NCBI GenBank assembly: GCA_022447545.1
Contig: JAKVBI010000005.1
Coordinates: forward strand, 149,271-213,270
Length of the DNA: 64,000 nucleotides
Reading direction: 5' to 3'
Source: Myxococcota bacterium
GTDB lineage: Bacteria; Myxococcota_A; UBA9160; SMWR01
The notes under the pieces are model-generated. The model was not told the DNA's origin, made no database searches, and saw only the letters and a list, made by a program, of their open reading frames with translations. The position numbers were made by a program, and so were the translations under genes. Below are positions 37,870 through 45,827 of the stretch, piece after piece. Numbering within the stretch: the stretch's first letter is position 1; each line of letters starts with the position of its first letter.

Positions 37870-38745
37870 TCAATCCGTGGGGGTTGGCTCTGCGGAGCGG
37901 ATGCGAATCAGTCCCTCCTGGGCACAGGAGGCGACGATACGGCCTGCTCGGTCGTAGATGGTGCCCCGGCCCATGCCTCGGTTGTGGGCCGTGACCGGGC
38001 TGTCCTGGAGGTGGAGCAACCAATCGTCGGCGCGGAACGCTCGGTGGAACCACATGGCGTGGTCGAGGCTCGCGGACTGGACGCCCTCTCGGCCCATGCC
38101 CGTGGGGAGTGGCCTCACCGAGGGAACCATGACGGTAAAATCCGTCGCGTAGGCGAGCACGCACTGGTGAATGGAAAGATCGTCGGGTAGGTCGCCGCGG
38201 GCGCGCAGCCAGGTGCGCAACTCGGCGGGCAGGGGTTCGACGGAAGAGAAATTCATCCCCCCGGCATTGAGGACCTCAATGGGGAGCTGGAAGCGGCGAT
38301 CATCGCGTTCCACCTGGGCCCCGCGGACTTGCAGCAGCTTCCGGATCTCCTCCTCGTAGGCGACGCCTTCGGGGTCGCCCAACTCGGGCAAGTCGATCTG
38401 GCGCTCCGGGCCCTCCTCGAAGCTCTGAAAGGAGACCGACATGTTGAAGACTGCTTCGCCTTTCTGAATGGCCACGACGCGCCGCGTTGTGAAGCTTCGG
38501 CCGTCGCGGATGCGATCGACTTCGAAGAGGATCGGGGCGGTTGGGTTTCCGGGACGGAGGAAGTAGGCGTGAAGCGAGTGGGCGTCACGCCCCTCCACGG
38601 TCTTCTGGGCGGCCATCAGGCTCTGGGCCAGCACCTGTCCGCCGAACAAGCGGTCACGGCCGTCTGGGACGCTGAAACCGCGGAAGAGGTCTCGTTCGAT
38701 GCGTTCGAGGCTCAGGAGTTCGAGGAGCTGGGAGAGGGCGGACAT
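37870..38745 (-). CDS. tesB: Acyl-CoA thioesterase II
   Basis: A 291-residue double-hotdog thioesterase. LFGGQVLAQSLMAA in the first hotdog and QSASLDHAMWFHR in the second are TesB landmarks; the Asp of SLDHAMWFH is the catalytic residue. It hydrolyses medium and long acyl-CoAs, releasing CoA when catabolism stalls. It lies upstream of the fused ACAD, with 78 bases between, and follows the second double CoA-transferase in the same direction. Confidence 0.93.
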   Translation of the reverse strand: MSALSQLLELLSLERIERDLFRGFSVPDGRDRLFGGQVLAQSLMAAQKTVEGRDAHSLHAYFLRPGNPTAPILFEVDRIRDGRSFTTRRVVAIQKGEAVFNMSVSFQSFEEGPERQIDLPELGDPEGVAYEEEIRKLLQVRGAQVERDDRRFQLPIEVLNAGGMNFSSVEPLPAELRTWLRARGDLPDDLSIHQCVLAYATDFTVMVPSVRPLPTGMGREGVQSASLDHAMWFHRAFRADDWLLHLQDSPVTAHNRGMGRGTIYDRAGRIVASCAQEGLIRIRSAEPTPTD

Positions 38746-38795
38746 GGACGATGATTAGCGCAGCAGGCGGGGGTGGGGGGGCCAGGACCGAGCAG

Positions 38796-41228
38796 TCAGC
38801 CGATCACCCCGGATTCAGCCAACCGGGCGATCTCCGCATCGCTCATTCCGAGCAGGTCCTTCAGGACCTGAAAGCTGTGCTCGCCCAGCAGCGGGGCCGG
38901 GGTTCGGGGGCCCGACGAGTAGCCGTCGATCCGGTAGGCGTGGCCCGTGTACGGGATGCGTCCCATCTCCGGGTGGTCGTGGAAGTGGTAGAAGTGGCGA
39001 TGGCCGTACTGGGGATCTCGCAGGAGGTCGCTGCTGCGCTGAACCGGGCCTGCCGGCACCTTCTCGGCCTGGAGGCGCGCAGTGTTTTCGGCAGAGGAAT
39101 GCTGACGCGTCCACTCGGACAGCCGAGCATCGATTTCTTCGTGGCGGGCCGCGCGCCCTGCGGAGTGGTCGAGGTCGGTGTCGGCCATCCAGGCGGGGTT
39201 GCCCAGCGCGCGTTGTAGTCCACGCCACTGTTGGTCGTCATCCACCGCGATGGCGCACCAGGCATCGTTTCCCTCGCACGGGTAGACGCCCTGCGGTGCG
39301 GCTCCAGCACTTTGGTTGCCGCAGCGGGTCACCAGTACGTCGTTGCACTGGTAGTCGAGCAGTTCCGGAGCCAGAAACTGCAGCGCCATCTCCATTTGGG
39401 CGGCGTCGATGTACTGCCCCTCTCCGGTTCGCCGCCGGTGATCGAGGGCGGACAACAACATCGAGATCAGGAAGCGCGGCGCGATGACGTCGGTGTAGGC
39501 CTGCCAGGGGCCACTGGGCGGTAGATCCGGCCAGCCCGCAAGCTCGTAGAAACCCGCCACTGCACCCGCATGGTACCCGTAGCCGGCCATGGCCGCGGCC
39601 GGGCCGTACTGTCCCATCAGACACGTGCTGACCATCACGATGGAGGGGTTTCGAGCGCGTACCTGCTCGTAGCCCAGGCCCGCCCGTTCGGCGGCCCCGG
39701 GGGTCCAACTCTCGAGGAAGACATCGGCCCACTCCACCAGCGCGACAGCAATCTCCTGGGCTTCGGGCCGCTTGAGGTCGAGGGCGAGACTCAGCTTCGA
39801 CGGGTTGAAGTCGCCGTAGAAATGCGAGCGGTTCCAGCCCGGTTTCTCGTCCATGAACGGCCCGGCACTCCGGAGCCCGTCGGGGCGTTGGTCGGATTCG
39901 ACCTTGACCACCGTCGCCCCGTGGTCGGCCAGGGCACGGGCCGAGATGGGCCCCACGCCGATCCAGCTGAGATCGAACACCTTCAGACCTTCGAAGGGCA
40001 GGGCGTCCGCGTCGTGGGTCGGGTCGGCCTCGGCGGGGCTTCGCGGCGAAGCGTCCAATTCGGCCAGAATCTCGGCCCGGTGTTCGTCAAGGCGGGGTGC
40101 CGGGCGGCGGAGTTGGATCGGGGTGGCCGAGAGTTTTGCGAAGACGCCGGGGGATCGGGCGGGCCGTCCGTCGGGAAGGTTCACAGGGGCGAAGGCGTTG
40201 CGGGCCGCGAGTTGTGGGAAGGCCAGCAGATCCGCCAGCGTGTTCACGGGTGCGAGGGTGATGTGACGCTCGAGCCCCCACTCGAACAGCTCCTGCTTGG
40301 TGTGACCCGCGAAGAAGCGCTCGAGAACGGCATTGAGTTCGGTATCGCTCACGGTTACCGGCTCTCCATGGAGCACGCGGCGATCGTAGGTTTCCCAGTC
40401 CTCGGCCTCGAGGGCGGGAGTGGACAGCCCATCTTCCCGTACCCAGGGCAGGAGGTTGCCGAAGTTCCCGCCGTTTCCCAGCGTCACGAGATGCCCGTCG
40501 GCACAGGCGAACACCAGGCGGATGACGAGCTTTCCCAACTGCAGAGCCGACCCCTGGCGTTCGAAGTCGCGGCCCTGGATCGCCGAGGCCGCCATGGCGT
40601 TGAGCATCGTCCAGGTCATGGCGGCCTGGGCGGAGACGTCGACCGACTGCGCTTGTCCCGTTCGCCGCATCCGCGCATGCGCGACCAGGGCGGCAACCAC
40701 CGCTTCCACGCCCGTGTGGCGCCAGACCTGGGGCACGCTCAGGCGCACGGGAGGTCGTTCCGGCACCCCCTGCACCGAGACCGGCCCGCCCATGGCAGCG
40801 ATGGTGAGATCGCTGCCGGTGTACTCCGCGTAGGGCCCGTCGCTTCCGAAGGGCGTGATGCGCACGTGAATCACGTGTGGGTTCGCCTTCTTCAGCGTTG
40901 AGAAATCGATGCCGACCCGGGCCAGATCACCCGGGGGCCAGGACTCCAGGACGAAATCCGCACCCGCAGCGAGAGCCAGGAACCGCTCCCGGTCGGCCGT
41001 TTCGTCCAGGTCCAGGACCACGGAGCGCTTGTTGCGGTTGTAGGCCGCGAACTGAAGGCTGCCCTCGGGGCCTGGCGTTGCCGGGCAGCGGGGTCCCTGA
41101 CGTCGCGCCTCGGAACCACTGGGCGGCTCGACGCGCACCACGTCCGCACCCAGATCACCCAGTACCATCCCCGCGATCTCGCCGCGGTGGTCGGTCAGGT
41201 CAAGGACACGGTAGGGGGCGAGTAGCAA
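38796..41228 (-). CDS. Double-domain family III (CaiB/BaiF) CoA-transferase, second copy
   Basis: An 810-residue protein with the same two-unit plan as the one at 16.8 kb, starting at TTG 41228. Unit one (about 5-370) has YRVLDLTDHRGEIAGMVLG and the Asp in SVDVSAQAAMTW. Unit two (about 405-805) has GLKVFDLSWIGVGPISARAL and the Asp in QYIDAAQMEMAL. The two proteins differ clearly in sequence, so they probably act on different acids. It is clustered with TesB and the fused ACAD on the minus strand. Confidence 0.86.
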   Translation of the reverse strand: MLLAPYRVLDLTDHRGEIAGMVLGDLGADVVRVEPPSGSEARRQGPRCPATPGPEGSLQFAAYNRNKRSVVLDLDETADRERFLALAAGADFVLESWPPGDLARVGIDFSTLKKANPHVIHVRITPFGSDGPYAEYTGSDLTIAAMGGPVSVQGVPERPPVRLSVPQVWRHTGVEAVVAALVAHARMRRTGQAQSVDVSAQAAMTWTMLNAMAASAIQGRDFERQGSALQLGKLVIRLVFACADGHLVTLGNGGNFGNLLPWVREDGLSTPALEAEDWETYDRRVLHGEPVTVSDTELNAVLERFFAGHTKQELFEWGLERHITLAPVNTLADLLAFPQLAARNAFAPVNLPDGRPARSPGVFAKLSATPIQLRRPAPRLDEHRAEILAELDASPRSPAEADPTHDADALPFEGLKVFDLSWIGVGPISARALADHGATVVKVESDQRPDGLRSAGPFMDEKPGWNRSHFYGDFNPSKLSLALDLKRPEAQEIAVALVEWADVFLESWTPGAAERAGLGYEQVRARNPSIVMVSTCLMGQYGPAAAMAGYGYHAGAVAGFYELAGWPDLPPSGPWQAYTDVIAPRFLISMLLSALDHRRRTGEGQYIDAAQMEMALQFLAPELLDYQCNDVLVTRCGNQSAGAAPQGVYPCEGNDAWCAIAVDDDQQWRGLQRALGNPAWMADTDLDHSAGRAARHEEIDARLSEWTRQHSSAENTARLQAEKVPAGPVQRSSDLLRDPQYGHRHFYHFHDHPEMGRIPYTGHAYRIDGYSSGPRTPAPLLGEHSFQVLKDLLGMSDAEIARLAESGVIG

Positions 41229-41276
41229 CGTTGGGTTCGAGCCTCTCTGGAGCGTGCCGTCCCGGAGGGGGCCACG

Positions 41277-42494
41277 TCAGGGCACGCACACCTCGGGCAG
41301 CGGGTGGCGGTAGAGCTTGGCCGCGTTCTCGTGGCTGATCATGCGCTGCTCTTCCACGGGCAGGTCTCCCAAAAGGTGGTGCATGACGTCCTGGGTGTCG
41401 GGCCAGGTTCCATCGCCGTGGGGGTAGTCGGATTCGGCCATGATGTTCTCAACGCCAATCGCGTAGCGGGTGGGCAGGGTCGACGGATCGTCGATCATGG
41501 TGAACCAGAAGTTGCGCTTGAGTACATCCGACGGTGAGTTCACGGGATCGGGCCATCCCTGTCCGTAGCCCGAACGCTCCATGATGTTGTCCAGACGGTC
41601 GATCAGACCGCCCACCCAGGCGATGCCACCCTCGGACATGGTGATTTTGAGGTCCGGGTACTTGGCGGGCCAACCGCTCCAGAGCCACTGGGCGCAGGAG
41701 GTGAAGGCCTGGGCCTGGAACATCGTGGCGCCGAGTTCGAGCATGGGGGCGCCTTCGGGGCTGGGCGACGGCCCCGCCGAGCCCACGTGCAGACTCAACA
41801 CCGTATCGGTTTCCGCGCAGGCGCGGATGATGGGCTCCCAGTGATCGCTGTAGCAACTCGGGTAGCCGACCGTGTGGGGCTGCTCCGGAATGGTGGTGGA
41901 CTTGAAGCCGCGCGCTGCGTTGCGGCGGATCTCCTCGGCTCCCTTTTCGGGATCGGCGAGGAAGGTGAGTCCCAGGGGAATGGTGCGCTCGGGGTACGGG
42001 CTGTACCAGCCCTCGTAGAGCCAGTCGTTCCATGCCTGGACGCACGCGTACCCGAGGTCCTTGTCTTTGGCGTCTGAGAACAGCGTGCCTCCGAAGCCGG
42101 TTACCCCAGATGGAAAGTTGAGTGAAGCCCAGACACCGTTGATGTCCTGGTCCTTGATGCGGTCCTCGATCCGCCAGCAGCCAGGGCGCAGTTCTTCGAA
42201 GCGGGAGGGCTCCAGCCGGTAGTCCTCCTTGGGGCGGCCAGCCACGGCCATGAAACCCACCTGGTAGTAGGGGGTGCCCTCGAACATCCAGACCTCGTGG
42301 CCTTCGTCGGTCTCGATCACCTTGGGGCCCGGTTCGATGTACTTGCGTGGGAGGCGCCCCTCGAAGGTCTCCGGCGGTTCGACGAGGTGATCGTCGGTAG
42401 AGATCAGCGTGTACTTCTGTTCGCGAGGCTCCGGATCGGGCAGAAGCGGGCCCGTGACCGGTCGTTTGATTCCCAGCTTGATGACTTTTGTCAC
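41277..42494 (-). CDS. Metal-dependent amidohydrolase (amidohydrolase 2/ACMSD-like)
   Basis: A 405-residue protein from GTG 42494 with GGAGGA upstream. It has the PF04909 layout: metal motif STDDHLVEP near the start, SLHVGS in the middle, and the late ESDYPHGDGTWPD with the catalytic Asp. Family members decarboxylate or hydrolyse ring-derived acids, and many uncharacterised ones occur in CoA-catabolic clusters of actinobacteria. It probably acts on a cyclic intermediate. It is upstream of the second double CoA-transferase, 48 bases apart. Confidence 0.82.
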   Translation of the reverse strand: MTKVIKLGIKRPVTGPLLPDPEPREQKYTLISTDDHLVEPPETFEGRLPRKYIEPGPKVIETDEGHEVWMFEGTPYYQVGFMAVAGRPKEDYRLEPSRFEELRPGCWRIEDRIKDQDINGVWASLNFPSGVTGFGGTLFSDAKDKDLGYACVQAWNDWLYEGWYSPYPERTIPLGLTFLADPEKGAEEIRRNAARGFKSTTIPEQPHTVGYPSCYSDHWEPIIRACAETDTVLSLHVGSAGPSPSPEGAPMLELGATMFQAQAFTSCAQWLWSGWPAKYPDLKITMSEGGIAWVGGLIDRLDNIMERSGYGQGWPDPVNSPSDVLKRNFWFTMIDDPSTLPTRYAIGVENIMAESDYPHGDGTWPDTQDVMHHLLGDLPVEEQRMISHENAAKLYRHPLPEVCVP

Positions 42495-42600
42495 GCTCAG
42501 TCCTCCTCGTCGCTGCTGAATGTCAGCCTACTGCAAAGTGGGCGCACATTTCCCAATTTGTTGACGAGAATCCGGCCGGAATAGGATGGGGCGGCTGGGC

Positions 42601-43737
42601 TCAGGCGGGGGCGTCGGCGAGGAAACGCTGCAGGGCACCGCCGATGCGGTCGCGCTCGATCAAGAAGGTGTCGTGACCGTAGGGCGAATCGACCTCAAGG
42701 TACGTGACCTCGTTGCCGCGCTTGCCCAGGTGTTCGGCCAACTCACGCTGTTGCCACACTGGGAACAGCAGGTCCGAGGACACGCCGATCACCAGGGCTG
42801 GGCTCGTAATGGCATCGACCTCCTCCACACCGTCCGGGCGCGGGGCCAGGAGGTCGAATAGGTCCATGGCCTTGGAGATGTAGAGATACGAGTTGGCGTC
42901 GTACTGTAGACAGAAGCGTTCGCCCTGGTGCTCTAGATAAGCCTCCACCTCGAAATCCCGATCCAGGCGGGGCGTTCCCTCGTTGACGCGCCGGCGGCCA
43001 AAGCGCTCGAGCCACTCGGGGCCCGAGCGGTAGGTGATGGTGCCGATCTCTCGAGCGACCTTTTGCCCCGTGTGGGGGAAACTCTCACCGTAGTAGCGGC
43101 CCTCGCGCCAATCCGGGTCGGCCATGACGGCCTGGCGCTGGACGAAGCGCATGGCGATGGACTGGGGGTGGGAGCGCAGTGCAGCCGAGATGCTGACCAC
43201 TCGCGCCACCCGGTGCGGGGCGAGGGCGGCGACCTGAAGCGAAAGCATGCCCCCCAGCGAGGACCCCGCGGCTGCGTAGAGGCAGTCGATGCCCAGGTGA
43301 TCGACCAGCAGCCACTGAGCACGCGCCATGTCCCGTACGGTCAGGATCGGAAAGTCCGGACCATAGGGCTGCCCCGTCTCCGGGCAGATGGAGGACGGCC
43401 CTGTGCTTCCGTAGCAGCCCCCCAGGAGATTTGCGCAGACCACGAAGAAGCGATCCGTGTCCAGGGCCAGGCCAGGACCGATGAACTGCTCCCACCAGCC
43501 GTCCTGGGGATTGTTCGGATGGCTCTTGGCATGGGACGAGGCCGACAGACCCGTCAGAAGTAAAACTGCGTTATCCCGCTCGGGCGTCAACTTGCCCCAG
43601 GTCTCGTACGCGATCTCGATTTCGGACAGCTGGCCGCCCCAATCGCAGACGAAGGGCGAGGCATGTCGGTAGGTTTGGTAGCCCGAGACGATGCGATCGT
43701 ATTGAGGCTCGGGGCCCTGGGTGACGTGGCTTGTCAT
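42601..43737 (-). CDS. metXA: Homoserine O-acetyltransferase
   Basis: A 378-residue alpha/beta hydrolase-fold transferase. ATG 43737 is chosen where homology begins; the frame stays open 53 codons further and no clear Shine-Dalgarno is seen. Signatures: LLLTGLSASSHAKSH, GGCYGSTGP, the nucleophile Ser in AGSSLGGMLSL, the Asp in GVSSDLLFP and the His in SPYGHDTFL. It acylates homoserine with acetyl-CoA (or possibly succinyl-CoA) in methionine synthesis. No metY or metW neighbour is present, and no SAM riboswitch was recognised in the 283-bp divergent gap. Confidence 0.92.
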   Translation of the reverse strand: MTSHVTQGPEPQYDRIVSGYQTYRHASPFVCDWGGQLSEIEIAYETWGKLTPERDNAVLLLTGLSASSHAKSHPNNPQDGWWEQFIGPGLALDTDRFFVVCANLLGGCYGSTGPSSICPETGQPYGPDFPILTVRDMARAQWLLVDHLGIDCLYAAAGSSLGGMLSLQVAALAPHRVARVVSISAALRSHPQSIAMRFVQRQAVMADPDWREGRYYGESFPHTGQKVAREIGTITYRSGPEWLERFGRRRVNEGTPRLDRDFEVEAYLEHQGERFCLQYDANSYLYISKAMDLFDLLAPRPDGVEEVDAITSPALVIGVSSDLLFPVWQQRELAEHLGKRGNEVTYLEVDSPYGHDTFLIERDRIGGALQRFLADAPA

Positions 43738-44020
43738 CGGAGGATCGGCTCGACAGAGGGTTCTTGTTTCGAGGGGTTCAGAGATCGTAGACCATCCCGC
43801 GAGTCTTCCCAGTGTTGGCGCGCGATTGTCGGGCAACGGGAGTCCCCGGGGGGAGACTGGGTCCGGGACGGGTCTTCCCATCCATGGGTCACACACGGCC
43901 GGTTCGCCCGAATGGAAGGCTTTGAGAGGCGAGTTGGGAGGCCCCGGGGGGCATCACCGGGATTCTCGCATTCTGTGGTAGAACAACGGAAGCGGACGGG
44001 ATGTCCGGGAGAGGGCGAGC

Positions 44021-44464
44021 ATGAGCAGTGTCGAAAAGCCGCAAATTCCCGCGGTCGAGGGCTGGCTCCGCATGGATGAAGCGGACCCCTCACTGCTGGG
44101 GACGCGTTGTGAAGAATGCCGGACGGTTTACTTCCCACCCGAGCGAACCTTTTGTCGCAACCCGCGCTGCGCGGGGAGCTCATTTGAGGAACATCCTCTG
44201 AGTCGTCGCGGCCGCCTCTGGTCGTTTACCAACAACTGCTACCCGCCCCCGGACCCCTACGTGGCATCGGATCCCTTCGAGCCCTACGCGATCGCCGCGG
44301 TGGAGTTGGAGGCCGAGAAGATGGTCGTCCTGGGGCAGGTGGTGTCGGGCGTGAACGTTGGTGACCTGAAGGCCGGCATGGAAATGGAATTGGTTCTCGC
44401 GACGTTGTTCGAGGACGACGAGAACGAGGTCGTGGTCTGGAAGTGGCAGCCGGTCGCTGCCTGA
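44021..44464 (+). CDS. DUF35 OB-fold protein with zinc ribbon
   Basis: A 147-residue protein. The rubredoxin-like zinc ribbon uses CEEC and CRNPRC (Cys30, Cys33, Cys45, Cys50), followed by the OB-fold acyl-CoA-binding domain (GRLWSFTNNCYPPPDPY and AIAAVELEAEKMVVLGQVV). Such proteins are obligate partners of thiolase-like lipid-transfer enzymes, as the DUF35 part of ChsH2 is for the steroid aldolase Ltp2. The next gene, 67 bases on, encodes that partner. Expected role: bind the CoA ester and activate the aldolase. Confidence 0.85.
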   Translation: MSSVEKPQIPAVEGWLRMDEADPSLLGTRCEECRTVYFPPERTFCRNPRCAGSSFEEHPLSRRGRLWSFTNNCYPPPDPYVASDPFEPYAIAAVELEAEKMVVLGQVVSGVNVGDLKAGMEMELVLATLFEDDENEVVVWKWQPVAA

Positions 44465-44531
44465 TGCCACGACGCGTGCTGATTTTTTCACTCGATCCCA
44501 CAACCCCTGGGGTCGGGCGCGGGAGAGCTTG

Positions 44532-45719
44532 ATGTCGGACGAAATCGCAGTACTGGGCGTGGGGATGCACCCCTGGGGCAAGTGGGGCCGGAACTTCGTC
44601 GAGTACGGGGTCAAGGCCGCACAGGACGCATTGGCGGACGCCGGCGTCGCCTGGTCGGACATCCAATTCGTGGCGGGCGGCGATACCGTGCGCAACGGCT
44701 ACCCGGGCTACGTGGCCGGTGCGACCTTCGCCCAGGCTCTGGGTTGGAGTGGTGCACAGGTGGCGAGTTCCTACGGCGCTTGTGCGACAGGCGCGCAAGC
44801 CATTGCCACGGCGCGCGCCCAGATCCTCGCGGGCTTGTGTGACGTCGCACTGGTGGTGGGTGCGGATGCGGCGCCCAAGGGATTCTTCGCACCCACGGGT
44901 GGCGATCGCCCGGATGACCCCGATTGGCTGCGCTTCCGGGTTCTCGGAGCCACCAACCCCATCTATTTCGGACTCTACGCCCGGCGGCGTATGGAGATCT
45001 ACGGTGCGACGGAGCTCGACTTTGCCCGGGTCAAGGTCAAGAACAGCCAGCACGGGTACACGAATCCCAATGCCCGCTACAAGAAGACCTTCACCATCGA
45101 GGACGTCCTCGAATCCCCCATGGTTTCCGACCCCCTGCGGTTGTTGCAGATTTGCGCCACCAGCGATGGCGGGGCGGCATTGGTGCTCTCGAGCATGGAC
45201 TACGCGCGCAAACACACCACCGATCCGGTGACCGTTGCCGGCGTCTCTACCGTCACGCCGCAGTTTCCCCAGACCGTCATCGAGATGCCCAACTTCGCTA
45301 CCGACTCGGCGGCGACTCAGCCTCTGCCCGATACCCCATTCAAGGATTCCATCGCTCAACTTGCCTACGAACAGGCGGGCCTGGGACCCGAGGATCTCGA
45401 TCTGGCCGAGGTCTACGACCTGTCTTCGGCGCTGGAACTCGACTGGTACGAGAACCTGGGGCTGTGCAATCCCGGTGATGCCGAGAAACTGCTCAACGAT
45501 GGGGATACCACCATCGGTGGCCGCATCCCTGTCAACGCCAGCGGTGGGCTGGGTTGCTTCGGCGAGGCCGTGCCCGCCCAGGCCATTGCTCAGGTGTGTG
45601 AAGTGACCTGGCAGTTACGCGGGGAAGTCGGTGATCGTCAGGTCGAGGGGGCCCGCGTGGGGCTCACCATCAACCAGGGTCTGTTCGGTCACGGTTCGTC
45701 GGTCATCCTGAAGCGCTGA
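44532..45719 (+). CDS. Thiolase-fold lipid-transfer protein, Ltp2-like (probable retro-aldolase)
   Basis: A 395-residue SCPx-type thiolase-fold protein from ATG 44532 with GGGAGAG upstream. A cysteine is kept at the nucleophile position (GACATG, Cys84). The histidine of the GHP motif is replaced (GCFGEAV, Glu345), and a tyrosine sits where thiolases have His in the EVYDLSS loop (Tyr295). Comparable changes mark Ltp2, which cleaves a beta-hydroxyacyl-CoA by retro-aldol chemistry during steroid side-chain loss instead of thiolysis. With the DUF35 gene directly upstream this is a credible aldolase complex. A degenerate thiolase is the alternative. Confidence 0.82.
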   Translation: MSDEIAVLGVGMHPWGKWGRNFVEYGVKAAQDALADAGVAWSDIQFVAGGDTVRNGYPGYVAGATFAQALGWSGAQVASSYGACATGAQAIATARAQILAGLCDVALVVGADAAPKGFFAPTGGDRPDDPDWLRFRVLGATNPIYFGLYARRRMEIYGATELDFARVKVKNSQHGYTNPNARYKKTFTIEDVLESPMVSDPLRLLQICATSDGGAALVLSSMDYARKHTTDPVTVAGVSTVTPQFPQTVIEMPNFATDSAATQPLPDTPFKDSIAQLAYEQAGLGPEDLDLAEVYDLSSALELDWYENLGLCNPGDAEKLLNDGDTTIGGRIPVNASGGLGCFGEAVPAQAIAQVCEVTWQLRGEVGDRQVEGARVGLTINQGLFGHGSSVILKR

Positions 45720-45827
45720 GCGCGTCTCTCTTCCGTCGCAACGAGGGTTCCGGACCGCTGCCGAGGACGGATCCTCGAGCCCATCGCCCACAAACTTCCC
45801 TCCCACGAGGATCAGGAGTCCGCTTCG

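Noticed and set aside
43738-44020. SAM or SAH riboswitch upstream of metX.
   Set aside because: None of the core sequences of the known SAM or SAH classes could be matched by eye on the minus strand.
44532-45719. Ordinary acetyl-CoA acetyltransferase.
   Set aside because: The GHP catalytic histidine is absent and a DUF35 partner is adjacent, so thiolysis is unlikely.
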